In this document: positions 25,066-34,049 of the stretch, piece after piece
How the letters are laid out: every line of letters starts with the position of its first letter
Numbering within the stretch: the stretch's first letter is position 1
Origin: Streptomyces olivochromogenes
GTDB taxonomy: Bacteria; Actinomycetota; Actinomycetes; Streptomycetales; Streptomycetaceae
Assembly (NCBI RefSeq): GCF_001514115.1
Contig: NZ_KQ948451.1
Location: 541,308 to 605,307 of the forward strand
DNA length: 64,000 bases
Direction: 5' to 3'
The notes under the pieces: model-generated
Told to the model about the DNA's origin: nothing
Seen by the model: only the letters and a program-made list of their open reading frames with translations
Databases searched by the model: none
Translations under genes and position numbers: made by a program

Positions 25066-26682
25066 ATGGTGACCATGGGTGTGCGACGACGGGCGGGACA
25101 CCACCGATGCGCGGCGCTGATCGCGGCCGCCGCGACCGTCCTGCTCGGCGCGGGCCACACCCCCTCCGCCGTAGCGGCGGCCCCGCCTCCCCAGCCGCCT
25201 CCGCAGCTCACCCGGGCCAAGGTCGACGACGCCGTCGGCAAGCTCGACGGCATCGTGCGGGACGCCATGAAGAAGACCGGCGTTCCCGGCGTCGCCGTGG
25301 CCGTCGTCCACAAGGGCCGCGTGGTGTATCTCAAGGGCTTCGGCGAGCGTCGGGTGGGACGGTCCGGGACCGTCGACCCGGACACCGTCTTCCAGCTCGC
25401 GTCCTTGTCCAAGCCTCTCGCCTCGACCGTCGTCGCGGGGGTCGTCGGCGGCAGGACGCTCGCCTGGGACGACCCCGTCGCGGCGCATCTGCCCGGCTTC
25501 ACGCTCAAGGACCCCTGGGTCACGGCACACGTCACGTACGCCGACCTCTTCTCGCACCGCAGCGGACTGCCCGACCACTCCGGTGACCTCCTCGAAGACC
25601 TCGGCTACGACCGGACGTACATCCTGGACCACCTGAAGTACGAGCCGCTCGGCCCGTTCCGCGCCGGTTACGCCTACACCAACTACGGGGTCACCGCCGC
25701 GGCCCAGGCGGTCGCGAACGCGAAGGACACCTCCTGGGACAAGCTCTCCCAGGACACGCTGTACGGCCCCGCAGGCATGAAGAACACCAGTTCCCGCTTC
25801 TCCGACTACGACCGGGCCAAGGACAAGGCCGTCACCCATGTGAAGAACACGGACGGCACCTGGCAGCCGAAGTACGTCCGGGACGCCGACGCCCAGTCGC
25901 CCGCGGGCGGCGCGAGCTCCACGGCCCGTGACATGGCCACCTGGATGCGACTGCAACTGGCGAACGGGAAGCTGGACGGCAGGCAGGTCATCCCCGCCGC
26001 ACCGCTGGCGCGCACCCATCTGCCCGAGATCGTCGCCCAGCCCCCGCGGGCCCCGGCGGGCCGCGCGGGCTTCTACGGCCTCGGCTGGAACGTCGGCTAC
26101 GACGACCAGGGCCGGCTGCGCCTCAGTCACTCCGGCGCCTTCGAACTAGGCGCCAACACCAATGTGACGATGCTGCCCGGCGAGCAGCTCGGCATCGCCG
26201 TCCTGACCAACGGGGCGCCGGTGGGCCTGGCCGACTCGGTCGCGCTGAACTTCTTCGACACCGCCCAGTACGGGAAGCCCACGACGGACTGGCTGCCCCT
26301 GGTCGACCGGGTCTACCGGCAGCAGGAGCAGCAGGGCCGCTCCCCCACCGACTACGCCAGACCCCCGCGGAACGGGGCCGTGGCCCGCGCCGCCGACACG
26401 TACACGGGCACGTACGACAACGCCTACTACGGTCCGCTGACCGTCACAGCTGCGAACGGCGAACTCAGCATGAGCCTGGGCCCGAAGCACACGACCTTCC
26501 GGCTCACCCACTACGACGGCGACACCTTCGGTTTCCGGACCGTCGGCGAGAACGCGACCGGGCTCTCGGGGGTGACCTTCAAGGTCGGTTCGGGTTCACC
26601 GGGTTCCGGCGGCTCGAAGGCGTCGCGGGTGACCGTCGAGGCCTGGGACCACGACGGCCTGGGCACCTTCACCCGTGGCTGA
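25066..26682 (+). CDS. Secreted serine hydrolase, beta-lactamase/class C PBP family
   Basis: A ~538-residue exported protein. A signal peptide (HHRCAALIAAAATVLLGAG...AVAA) and a Pro-rich linker precede the class C beta-lactamase/D-peptidase domain: SxxK as SLSK, YxN as YTNYG, and the third box as HSG in LRLSHSGAFELGANTN. The last ~110 residues form a lipocalin-like beta-barrel (DUF3471 type: TYTGTYDNAYYGPLTVTAANGELSMSLG). Such proteins act as D-amino acid peptidases, esterases or beta-lactamase homologues. Start choice (25066, 25069 or 25075) is open because no strong ribosome-binding site is visible. Confidence 0.87.
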   Translation: MVTMGVRRRAGHHRCAALIAAAATVLLGAGHTPSAVAAAPPPQPPPQLTRAKVDDAVGKLDGIVRDAMKKTGVPGVAVAVVHKGRVVYLKGFGERRVGRSGTVDPDTVFQLASLSKPLASTVVAGVVGGRTLAWDDPVAAHLPGFTLKDPWVTAHVTYADLFSHRSGLPDHSGDLLEDLGYDRTYILDHLKYEPLGPFRAGYAYTNYGVTAAAQAVANAKDTSWDKLSQDTLYGPAGMKNTSSRFSDYDRAKDKAVTHVKNTDGTWQPKYVRDADAQSPAGGASSTARDMATWMRLQLANGKLDGRQVIPAAPLARTHLPEIVAQPPRAPAGRAGFYGLGWNVGYDDQGRLRLSHSGAFELGANTNVTMLPGEQLGIAVLTNGAPVGLADSVALNFFDTAQYGKPTTDWLPLVDRVYRQQEQQGRSPTDYARPPRNGAVARAADTYTGTYDNAYYGPLTVTAANGELSMSLGPKHTTFRLTHYDGDTFGFRTVGENATGLSGVTFKVGSGSPGSGGSKASRVTVEAWDHDGLGTFTRG

Positions 26683-26714
26683 GGACTCGGTCTCACCCAT
26701 GACTGAGGGCGCGG

Positions 26715-28238
26715 TCACCACTTGCCGGGCGCGTAGTCCTTCATGAAGACGCCGTACAGGTCCTCGCCCTGTTCGCCGCGCACGATCGGGTCGTACACCC
26801 GGGCCGCGCCGTCGATCAGGTCGAGCGGGGCGTGGAAGCCCGCGTCGGCGAGACGCATCTTGTCGGGGTGCGGGCGCTCGTCGGTGATCCAGCCGGTGTC
26901 GACGGCGGTCATCAGGATGCGGTCCTTCTCGAACATCTCCTGGGCGCTGGTGCGCGTGAGCATGTTCAGGGCGGCCTTGGCCATGTTGGTGTGCGGGTGG
27001 CCCGCGCCCTTGTAGCCGCGGTTGAAGACGCCCTCCATGGCGGAGACGTTCACGATGTACGTGCGGTCGGCCCCGGAGGCCGCCATCGCCGCGCGCAGCC
27101 GGCTGATCAGGATGAAGGGGGCCGTCGAGTTGCAGAGCTGGACCTCGAGGAGCTCGACCGGCGTGACCTCCTCGACCGACTGGATCCAGCTGTTGGTGTC
27201 GTGCAGGTCGGGCACGAGCCCACCCGCGTCGATGGCCGTACCGGCCGCGATCCGCTCCAGGGAGGCCGAGCCGGACACCAGGGCCAGGTCGGTGACGTCC
27301 TGCGCGGTCAGCGCGCCGCCCCCGGCGACCGGGAGCGCGGCCACCGCGCCGGAGCCGAAGGTGCCGATGACCTCGGCGGGCGGCAGCTCACCGGCGGGCA
27401 GCGGGCCGGACTCGGCGGCGAGCAGCTCGCTGTAGGCACCCGGGGAACGGCGAACGGTCTGGGCCGCGTTGTTGATCAGGATGTCCAGCGGGCCCTCGGC
27501 GGCGACCGAGTCGGCCAGGGCCACGACCTGCGCCGGGTCGCGCAGGTCGATGCCGACGATCTTCAGACGGCCGATCCACTCGTCGCTGTCGGGCATGGCC
27601 TTGAAGCGGCGGATCGCGTCGTTGGGAAAGCGCGTGGTGATGGTGGTGTGCGCGCCGTCGCGCAGCAGCCGCAGCGCGATGTACATGCCGATCTTGGCGC
27701 GGCCGCCGGTGAGCAGCGCGCGCTTGCCGGTGAGGTCGGCGCGGGCGTCGCGGCGGGCGCGGTTCTCGGCGGCGCAGTCCTGGCAGAGCTGGTGGTAGAA
27801 GTAGTCGACCTCGACGTACCGCTTCTTGCAGGTGTAGCAGGAGCGCGGGCGCTGGAGTATCCCCGCGATCTCGCCGGCGTCGGTGACGGACGAGGGCAGG
27901 ATGCCCTCGGTCTCGTCGTCGATGCGCTGGGCGGAACCGGTCGCGGTGGACTCGGTGACGGCCTTGTCGTGGGCGGTCTTGGCGGCCCTGCGCTCCTGGC
28001 GGCGGCGCTGCTTGACCGTGCGGTAGACGCCCGCGGTGGCGCGGCGCACGGCGATGGCGTCCGGGTGGTCGACGTCGATCTTGTCGAGCTCGTCGAGCAC
28101 GCTGAGGCAGACGGCCAGCCGCTCCGGGTCGATGCCCGGACCGTACGAGACCGCCTCCCCGTCCACGGCGGAAGCCGCCCGGTCGTACTCAGCCGTGTCC
28201 ACGGCGAGAGCCGCCTGGCCGTCCTCTGTCACCGTCAT
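26715..28238 (-). CDS. SDR-like protein with N-terminal helical region and zinc ribbon
   Basis: A 507-residue cytosolic protein with an unusual layout. Residues 1-125 are charged and helical (QRRRQERRAAKTAHDKAV). Residues ~134-155 are a zinc ribbon CYTC-x14-CQDC. A Rossmann fold follows, starting GKRALLTGGRAKIGMYIALRLL with TGGRAKIG in place of TGxxxGIG, then ILINNAAQTVRR. A ~110-residue insertion separates this from the active-site region. There the serine is present (YIVNVSAMEG), but the Tyr of YxxxK is replaced (HTNMAK), so ordinary SDR chemistry is unlikely. The ATG at 28238 is taken as start because it opens the natural N-terminus. Homologues seem common in Streptomyces; I know of no established role. 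Confidence 0.8.
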   Translation of the reverse strand: MTVTEDGQAALAVDTAEYDRAASAVDGEAVSYGPGIDPERLAVCLSVLDELDKIDVDHPDAIAVRRATAGVYRTVKQRRRQERRAAKTAHDKAVTESTATGSAQRIDDETEGILPSSVTDAGEIAGILQRPRSCYTCKKRYVEVDYFYHQLCQDCAAENRARRDARADLTGKRALLTGGRAKIGMYIALRLLRDGAHTTITTRFPNDAIRRFKAMPDSDEWIGRLKIVGIDLRDPAQVVALADSVAAEGPLDILINNAAQTVRRSPGAYSELLAAESGPLPAGELPPAEVIGTFGSGAVAALPVAGGGALTAQDVTDLALVSGSASLERIAAGTAIDAGGLVPDLHDTNSWIQSVEEVTPVELLEVQLCNSTAPFILISRLRAAMAASGADRTYIVNVSAMEGVFNRGYKGAGHPHTNMAKAALNMLTRTSAQEMFEKDRILMTAVDTGWITDERPHPDKMRLADAGFHAPLDLIDGAARVYDPIVRGEQGEDLYGVFMKDYAPGKW

Positions 28239-28362
28239 CGCGTGTGCCGTTCCTCGGGTCTCGCGCCGCGCTCGAACCGCGCTCGCTTTCGAAGGCGGAA
28301 TTTTACGGAGCAAGAGGGCAAGGCGCCAAACCCGAGATGATCACCGGTCCCCGCAGGCCGTT

Positions 28363-29700
28363 TCAGGGGCCGCAGGCGATGATCAGCGTTTCCACCTCCT
28401 CGGTCAGCGCGCGGGCCAGCCGGTTCAGGTCCGGCACGGCCTGTGCGTCGGCGACGAGCCCGTAGTGGACCCGTCCGCGATACGTCGACACGGCCACCGC
28501 CAGCGCCTGGCCGCGGGCCAGCGGGGCGAGCGGATAGACCTCGGCGAGCGGGCAGCCGCCGAGCTTCAGACCGAGGCTGGGCAGCGGCACGCTGGTGACC
28601 AGGATGTCGAAGAGCAGCCGGGCCGCCTGGCCGACGACGGGACCGCCGAGGCGGTGACCGAGCGGCGGAACATGGTCGGCGAGCAGCGCGACGGCGCCGG
28701 CTCCCCGGTTGGGCCCCGCGTCCTTGTTGGCGTCCATCGCCGTACGTACCGAACGGAGTCGGCCGAGCGGGTCCGGGTCGTCGACGGGAAGCCGTATCAG
28801 GTAACCGGAGAGCCGGTTGCCCTGCGGGTGCGCGGTGCGCGGGCGGCGCCTGGAGACGGGGATCAGGGCGCGCGGCGCGACACCCTCGCTGCTGTCGCCG
28901 CGTTCGTCGAGCCAGTTGCGCAGGGCGCCCGCGACGACGGCGATCAGGACGTCGTTGACGGTGCCGCCGACGCTCTTGCGGACGCGGTGCACATCGTCCA
29001 GGTCGAGGGCGACGCCCGCGATCCGGCGGGTGCCGGTGGGCTGCGAGGTGAGGGCGGGCGAGGAGCGGGCGCCGAGGGTGGCGCGGGCGACGGAACTGCC
29101 GATGTCCAGGGCGCGGCCCAGGTCGGAGAGGGTGCCGCGCACCAGGTCGGGCAGCTTGCGGACGTCCGGGAGGAGTCCGCGGGGCGGCTCCGCCGGGCGC
29201 GGGCGCGGGCGCGGCTCGGGCAGGTCCAGCGGGTCCATGAGGGCGGCGCCGAGCATCAGTGCCCGCAGGCCGTCGGCCAGCGCGTGGTGGAACTTGAAGA
29301 ACACGGCGAACGAGGTGCCGTCCTCGCCGGGCAGCACATGCGCCTCCCACGGGGGCCGGCCGCGCTGGAGCGGGCGTTCCATGAGCCGGCCCGCGGCGGC
29401 GGGGAAGTCCGCGGTCGGCGCGTGCAGCCGGACGTGGTCGAGGGGTTCGAAGTCGGGCGCGGGTTCCCGGGCCGCGCTCCCGAAGTTGGGCGGGAAGGCG
29501 AGGGGCTGCCAGACGTCGCGGATCCGCATGCGCAGCCCGGGCACCCCGGCCGCGCGGACCGCGAGCAGTTCGGCGGCGTGCGCGCCCGCGGTCGGCGAGT
29601 GCGCGGAGAAGACACCGAGGGCGCCGAGGTGCATCGGGTGCTGGGCGGACTCGATGTTCCAGAACGCCAGGTCGAGTGGTGCGAGGAGATCAGGAGTCAA
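28363..29700 (-). CDS. Wax ester synthase/diacylglycerol acyltransferase (WS/DGAT)
   Basis: A 445-residue acyltransferase that would make triacylglycerol or wax esters from acyl-CoA, acting at the membrane or lipid body. The catalytic HHxxxDG motif reads HHALADG in FKFHHALADGLRALML. Other family blocks are PLDLAFWNIE at the N-terminus, RPPWEAHVLPG, TVNDVLIAVVAGALRNWL and a C-terminal LVTSVPLPS. The TTG start at 29700 places LTPDLLAPLD at the expected N-terminus; the frame extends to 29764 but that is longer than the family. The gene stands alone. Confidence 0.9.
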   Translation of the reverse strand: MTPDLLAPLDLAFWNIESAQHPMHLGALGVFSAHSPTAGAHAAELLAVRAAGVPGLRMRIRDVWQPLAFPPNFGSAAREPAPDFEPLDHVRLHAPTADFPAAAGRLMERPLQRGRPPWEAHVLPGEDGTSFAVFFKFHHALADGLRALMLGAALMDPLDLPEPRPRPRPAEPPRGLLPDVRKLPDLVRGTLSDLGRALDIGSSVARATLGARSSPALTSQPTGTRRIAGVALDLDDVHRVRKSVGGTVNDVLIAVVAGALRNWLDERGDSSEGVAPRALIPVSRRRPRTAHPQGNRLSGYLIRLPVDDPDPLGRLRSVRTAMDANKDAGPNRGAGAVALLADHVPPLGHRLGGPVVGQAARLLFDILVTSVPLPSLGLKLGGCPLAEVYPLAPLARGQALAVAVSTYRGRVHYGLVADAQAVPDLNRLARALTEEVETLIIACGP

Positions 29701-29802
29701 AGGCTTGCTCTCGCTTCGACGACAGGGTGAGCAAGCAGTCAAACCCCGACAGACGATTACGGTCAAGTACGATCAAGCTACGCTCAGTTAACAGCAGATT
29801 AA

Positions 29803-29830
29803 GTCCCGCCCCCCGCGAAAGGGGCGGGAC
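29803..29830. terminator. Strong hairpin terminator after the GH2 gene
   Basis: GTCCCGCCCC (29803-29812) pairs perfectly with GGGGCGGGAC (29821-29830) around eight bases. It lies 130 bp past the stop of the GH2 gene on the minus strand and upstream of the WS/DGAT gene. Confidence 0.7.
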
Positions 29831-29962
29831 ACAAGGGGCACGTGAGGTCGGCTCAGGATAGGCGTCCCGACCGCGGCGCGCGCGCCGACGCGCGGCCGTG
29901 CGAAGGACCGGAAGCGCCGGGTCGCCCGAAGGACCGCGAAGGCCCTCGAAGGACCCGATGTG

Positions 29963-32569
29963 TCAGGTCGCCGGGCAGCCCGTGGGGGTCGCCCGGGACG
30001 CGTCGGCGATCAGCGCCTCGTGCGCCGCCCTCAACCTCCCCACGTCCGGCTTCACGACCTTGCGGTCGTAGGTGAGGAGCCCGTTCAGCTCGCCCTCCAC
30101 GTCCGAGATCTGGGTGTAGACGGCGCCGTTGCTCCCCCGGCACGCGAGCGCCCGTACCTCGGCGAGGCGGGCGAGATAGTCGTCGGTGTACGTCGACGGG
30201 TCCACGTCCACGTACGACTGCTGGACCGACCAGGCGTGCCCGGGCACCGCGAGCCCGAGGCCCCCGTACTCGCCGCTGACGAGCGCGCGTCTGCCGTCGG
30301 GAGCCGGTGGCAGCGCGGGGCTCGGATAGCCGTGTTCGTCCATGATGTCGCCGGTGCCGCCGTCGGCCCCCAGGTTCAGCCCCGACATGCCGTTGACGAG
30401 ACGGGTCGGATCCCAGGACTTGGCCTGGTCGGCGATGCGGCCCTCGTCGTACTGGCCCCAGCCCTCGTTGAAGGTCACCCACATCACGACCGACGGACTG
30501 CTGATGTGCTGGTCGATCATCAGTTTCATCTCCCGCTCGTACTCGGCGCGGGCCGCGGCGTTCGGGTTCACCCCGGCGGTCATGGCGGGCATGTCCTGCC
30601 ACACCAGCAGACCGAGCCGGTCCGCCCAGTAGAACCAGCGGTCGGGCTCCACCTTGATGTGTTTGCGCACCGCGTTGAAGCCCATCTCCTTGTGCATGCG
30701 CAGGTCGTACGCGAGGGCCTCGTCCGTCGGCGCCGTGTACAGACCGTCGGGCCAGAACCCCTGGTCCAGCGTGGCCATCATGAAGACGGGCTTGCCGTTG
30801 AGGACGGTGCGCGGGGTGCCTTCGACCTTCTCGACGGAGATCGAGCGCATCCCGAAGTAGCTGCCGACACGGTCGCGCCCGACGCTCACCTTGAGGTCGT
30901 AGAGGAAGGGGTCGTCCGGCGACCAGAGGCGCGGATGGGCGATCTTCAGGGCCAGCGGCTGTCCGGTGCGGCCGGTGACGGTGGCGACCTTCCGCCCTCC
31001 CTCGTACGCCGTCGCCGTGACCGGCAGCCCGTCGCGCACGCCCTTCGGTTCCACGGTGAGTCGGCCGCCGTCGACGTCCGGAGTGAGCTTGAGCGAGTCG
31101 ACGTGGTCCGGGGCGACCGGCTCCATCCACACCGTCTGCCAGATGCCGGAGGTCGGGGTGTACCAGATCCCGCTGGGGTCGAGGCGCTGCTTGCCGAGCG
31201 GCGGGTTCTCGCCGGACGCGGCGTCGGTCGGGTCGTACACGCCGACGATCAGTTCCTGGGTGCGGCCGGGCTTCAGCGCGTCGGTGACGTCGACGCCGAA
31301 CTTGTCGTAGCCGCCCCGGTGTTCGGCGACCCTGACTCCGTTGACGTACACCTCGGACTGCCAGTCGACGGCACCGAAGTTGAGCAGGAGTCGTTTGCCC
31401 GAGCCGATGTGCCAGTCGGCCGGGACGGTGAAGGTGCGGCGGTACCACATGCGGTCCTCGTGGCGTTCGACGCCGGACAGCTGGGACTCCACGGGGTACG
31501 GGACGAGGATGTGCTCGCCGAGCGTCTTCCCGACCGGGGGCTGCTCCCCCGCGGTGGCGGCGGCGAACTGCCAGCGCCCGTTGAGGTTGCGCCAGGCGTC
31601 ACGCGTGAGCTGGGGGCGGGGGTATTGCGGCAGGGCGTTGTCCGGCCCGACCTCGTCGGCCCACTTGGTGCGCAGTTCATAGGTGGAGTGGTTGGGACCG
31701 CTGCTCCAGAAGGCGCCGATCGCCTTGCCGTCCCCGGCGGCGGCGAGGCCGCCCGTGCCGTCGTAGCGCAGGTCGGCGTTGCCGCGTGCGGTGCCGGTCT
31801 TGTCGCCGACGACGGGTTCCTTGAGCGTGACGAGCAGGGATCTGGAGTCGGCGGGGTCCAACTCGACCGTCCCCAACGGCCACTTGGCGCCGCCGATCAC
31901 GGCCTGGAGGTGGTCGACGACGGCGGTCGGTGGCGCGGACAGTTCCCGTGCGAAGTCGAGCTTGAGGGTGCGGCCGTCCGGCTGGACGGTGGTCGCGAGG
32001 GCGCCGTCGTAGTCGTAGCCGTCGGGCAGCAGGAACGCCGACTGCGGGATCGTCACCTTGGCGCCGCCGGGTTCGGTCCAGCGCAGATGGAGGTTGGAGC
32101 CGCCGTAGTGCTCGAAGTACTCGAGCTTGAAGTCATAGGCGTGACCTGCCGTCAGATCGATGGGCTCGGAGGTCTGTTCGCGATCCCAGTCGTCCACCCA
32201 GTGGTCGATGACGGGGCGGCCGTCGATCCAGAGGCGGAAACCGTTGTCGCCGATGATCGAGAAGGTGGTGGGGCCGCTCTTGTCCGGTACGAGTTTGCCG
32301 GTCCAGCGGATACTGACATCGTTGTCCTGGCCCGTGGCGAAGCGCAGCCGGGGTTCCAGGTCGCCGAAGTCGAGTTGCGGGTCGAAGCCGGTGGCCTTGA
32401 GTTCATGGAAGTCGAAAGCGCCGGGGGCAGACTGGGTGTAATAGTCGCCCTTCAGTCCGTGGACCGCGACGGGATCGTCGGCCACGGCGGGCACGGAGGC
32501 GAGTCCCGCGGCGCCGAGGGCCGCGGCGAGCAGTAACGCGAGTCGGTCTCTGAGTCGTCCGAAACGCAC
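29963..32569 (-). CDS. Secreted glycoside hydrolase family 2 protein with N-terminal PA14 domain
   Basis: An 868-residue exported enzyme. After a signal peptide (LALLLAAALGAAGLASVPAVA) residues ~38-170 are a PA14 carbohydrate-binding domain (GLKGDYYTQSAPG, WTGKLVPDKSGPTTFSIIGDNGFRLWIDG). The GH2 jelly-roll, Ig-like and barrel domains follow. The acid/base is E702 in VTFNEGWGQYDEGR and the nucleophile E767 in ALVSGEYGGLGLA. The RMWYRRTFTVP and HKEMGFNAVRKHIKVEPDRWFYWAD blocks confirm the family. Beta-galactosidase, beta-glucuronidase or beta-mannosidase activity is possible. It is monocistronic, with a LacI-type operator upstream and a strong terminator downstream. Confidence 0.9.
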   Translation of the reverse strand: MRFGRLRDRLALLLAAALGAAGLASVPAVADDPVAVHGLKGDYYTQSAPGAFDFHELKATGFDPQLDFGDLEPRLRFATGQDNDVSIRWTGKLVPDKSGPTTFSIIGDNGFRLWIDGRPVIDHWVDDWDREQTSEPIDLTAGHAYDFKLEYFEHYGGSNLHLRWTEPGGAKVTIPQSAFLLPDGYDYDGALATTVQPDGRTLKLDFARELSAPPTAVVDHLQAVIGGAKWPLGTVELDPADSRSLLVTLKEPVVGDKTGTARGNADLRYDGTGGLAAAGDGKAIGAFWSSGPNHSTYELRTKWADEVGPDNALPQYPRPQLTRDAWRNLNGRWQFAAATAGEQPPVGKTLGEHILVPYPVESQLSGVERHEDRMWYRRTFTVPADWHIGSGKRLLLNFGAVDWQSEVYVNGVRVAEHRGGYDKFGVDVTDALKPGRTQELIVGVYDPTDAASGENPPLGKQRLDPSGIWYTPTSGIWQTVWMEPVAPDHVDSLKLTPDVDGGRLTVEPKGVRDGLPVTATAYEGGRKVATVTGRTGQPLALKIAHPRLWSPDDPFLYDLKVSVGRDRVGSYFGMRSISVEKVEGTPRTVLNGKPVFMMATLDQGFWPDGLYTAPTDEALAYDLRMHKEMGFNAVRKHIKVEPDRWFYWADRLGLLVWQDMPAMTAGVNPNAAARAEYEREMKLMIDQHISSPSVVMWVTFNEGWGQYDEGRIADQAKSWDPTRLVNGMSGLNLGADGGTGDIMDEHGYPSPALPPAPDGRRALVSGEYGGLGLAVPGHAWSVQQSYVDVDPSTYTDDYLARLAEVRALACRGSNGAVYTQISDVEGELNGLLTYDRKVVKPDVGRLRAAHEALIADASRATPTGCPAT

Positions 32570-32623
32570 GGATCCTCCTCTTTGAGGATGGGCGTGGGCG
32601 GGTGGCGCGGCTCTTGCTCAGAT

Positions 32624-32695
32624 GGAACAACGTTGTCACCAACGACAGTTGGCATGACAACACGGGGTTCCACTTTCTGTCCAGGGACATGACAA
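32624..32695 (-). promoter_or_regulatory. LacI-type operator upstream of the GH2 gene
   Basis: The perfect 10-bp palindrome ACAACGTTGT at 32627-32636, CG-centred and flanked by GA/CA, is typical of LacI-family operators. TGACAAC half-sites recur at 32655-32661 and 32690-32695. The GH2 start is 55 bp to the left. Confidence 0.55.
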
Positions 32696-32728
32696 CGGCC
32701 CCGGTGGGCACGGACGCACCGGGGCCGT
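32695..32728. terminator. Terminator after glgC
   Basis: ACGGCCCCGGTG (32695-32706) and CACCGGGGCCGT (32717-32728) form a perfect 12-bp stem with a ten-base loop, 20 bp past the glgC stop on the minus strand. Confidence 0.8.
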
Positions 32729-32747
32729 CGTCGGTCACCGTCGGCCG

Positions 32748-33968
32748 CTACGGCACGATCCGGCCCTTGCCCAGTGCGATCACCCCGCCCTTGGAGACCG
32801 TGTAGAGATCCGCGTCCCGCTCGGGGTTGACGCCGATCGTCGCGCCCGGCGGCACCTCGACGTTCTTGTCGAGAACCGCGCCGCGCACCACCGCACCCCG
32901 CCCTATGTGGACGTTGTCGTGCAGGATCGAGCCCTGGACGACGGCTCCCGGGTCGACCACGACACCCGGCGAGAGCACGGACCGCGTGACCTGGCCCCGG
33001 ATGAGACTGCCCGCGCTGACGATCGACTCGCTCGCGATGCCCCCGGCGTTGAATCTCGCCGGGGACAGCTGTCCGGAACTGGTGTAGATGGGCCAGCTGC
33101 GGTTGTAGAGGTTGAAGGCGGGGCGTTCGGCGATCAGGTCCATGTGGGCGTCGTAGTAGGCGTCGAGGGTGCCCACGTCACGCCAGTAGCCCTGATCGCG
33201 GGTGGTCTCGCCGGGCACGTGGTTGTCGCTGAAGTCGTAGAGCTGCGCCTCGCCGCGGTCGGTGAGCATGGGCAGAATCGATCCGCCCATGTCGTGCACC
33301 GAGTGCACGTCCTCGGCGTCCCGCTGGAGCGCCTCCACCAGAGCCTTGGTGGTGAAGATGTAGTTGCCCATCGAGGCGAAGACGCACTCGGGGTCGTCGG
33401 GCAGGCCCGGCGGGTCGGCGGGCTTCTCCAGGAAGCCCTCCACGGTCTGCCCGTCGGAGCCGGGGCTGATGACCCCGAAGGACGAGGACTCGGCGCGCGG
33501 CACCCGTATCCCGGCGACGGTCACACCCGCGCCGCCCTCGATGTGCTGGGCGAGCATCTGCCGGGGGTCCATGCGGTAGACGTGGTCGGCGCCGAACACC
33601 GCGATGTAGTCGGGCCGTTCGTCGTGCACGAGGTTGAGGGACTGCAGGATCGCGTCCGCGCTGCCCAGGTACCAGCGCGGGCCGAGCCGCTGCTGGGCCG
33701 GGACCGGTGTGACGTAGTTGCCGAGCAGGCTCGACATCCGCCAGGTCGTCGTCACATGGCGGTCCAGCGAGTGCGACTTGTACTGCGTCAGGACGCAGAT
33801 GCGCAGGATGTCGGCGTTGACGAGATTGGAGAGTACGAAGTCCACCAGGCGGTACGTCCCGCCGAAGGTGACCGCGGGTTTCGCGCGGTCCGCGGTGAGG
33901 GGCATGAGCCGTTTGCCCTCTCCACCCGCAAGGACGATTCCCAGTACCGAAGGTCCACCGCGCCGCAT
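32748..33968 (-). CDS. glgC: Glucose-1-phosphate adenylyltransferase (ADP-glucose pyrophosphorylase)
   Basis: A 406-residue enzyme making ADP-glucose from glucose 1-phosphate and ATP for glycogen and alpha-maltose-1-phosphate synthesis. The nucleotidyltransferase signature is [24 protein letters not shown]. The ADP-glucose pyrophosphorylase signatures [13 protein letters not shown] and [10 protein letters not shown] are present, along with FLEKPADPP and the C-terminal left-handed beta-helix ([39 protein letters not shown]). Length fits the family. It lies 81 bp downstream of glgM on the same strand and is followed by a strong terminator. Confidence 0.96.
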   Translation of the reverse strand: MRRGGPSVLGIVLAGGEGKRLMPLTADRAKPAVTFGGTYRLVDFVLSNLVNADILRICVLTQYKSHSLDRHVTTTWRMSSLLGNYVTPVPAQQRLGPRWYLGSADAILQSLNLVHDERPDYIAVFGADHVYRMDPRQMLAQHIEGGAGVTVAGIRVPRAESSSFGVISPGSDGQTVEGFLEKPADPPGLPDDPECVFASMGNYIFTTKALVEALQRDAEDVHSVHDMGGSILPMLTDRGEAQLYDFSDNHVPGETTRDQGYWRDVGTLDAYYDAHMDLIAERPAFNLYNRSWPIYTSSGQLSPARFNAGGIASESIVSAGSLIRGQVTRSVLSPGVVVDPGAVVQGSILHDNVHIGRGAVVRGAVLDKNVEVPPGATIGVNPERDADLYTVSKGGVIALGKGRIVP

Positions 33969-34049
33969 GCCGCCGCCCCTCTGAGCCCGGTCGGGCCGCG
34001 CCCGCTGTGCCGGGCCGGCCCCGTTGCTTGAACTGCACCTGTTCGATGG

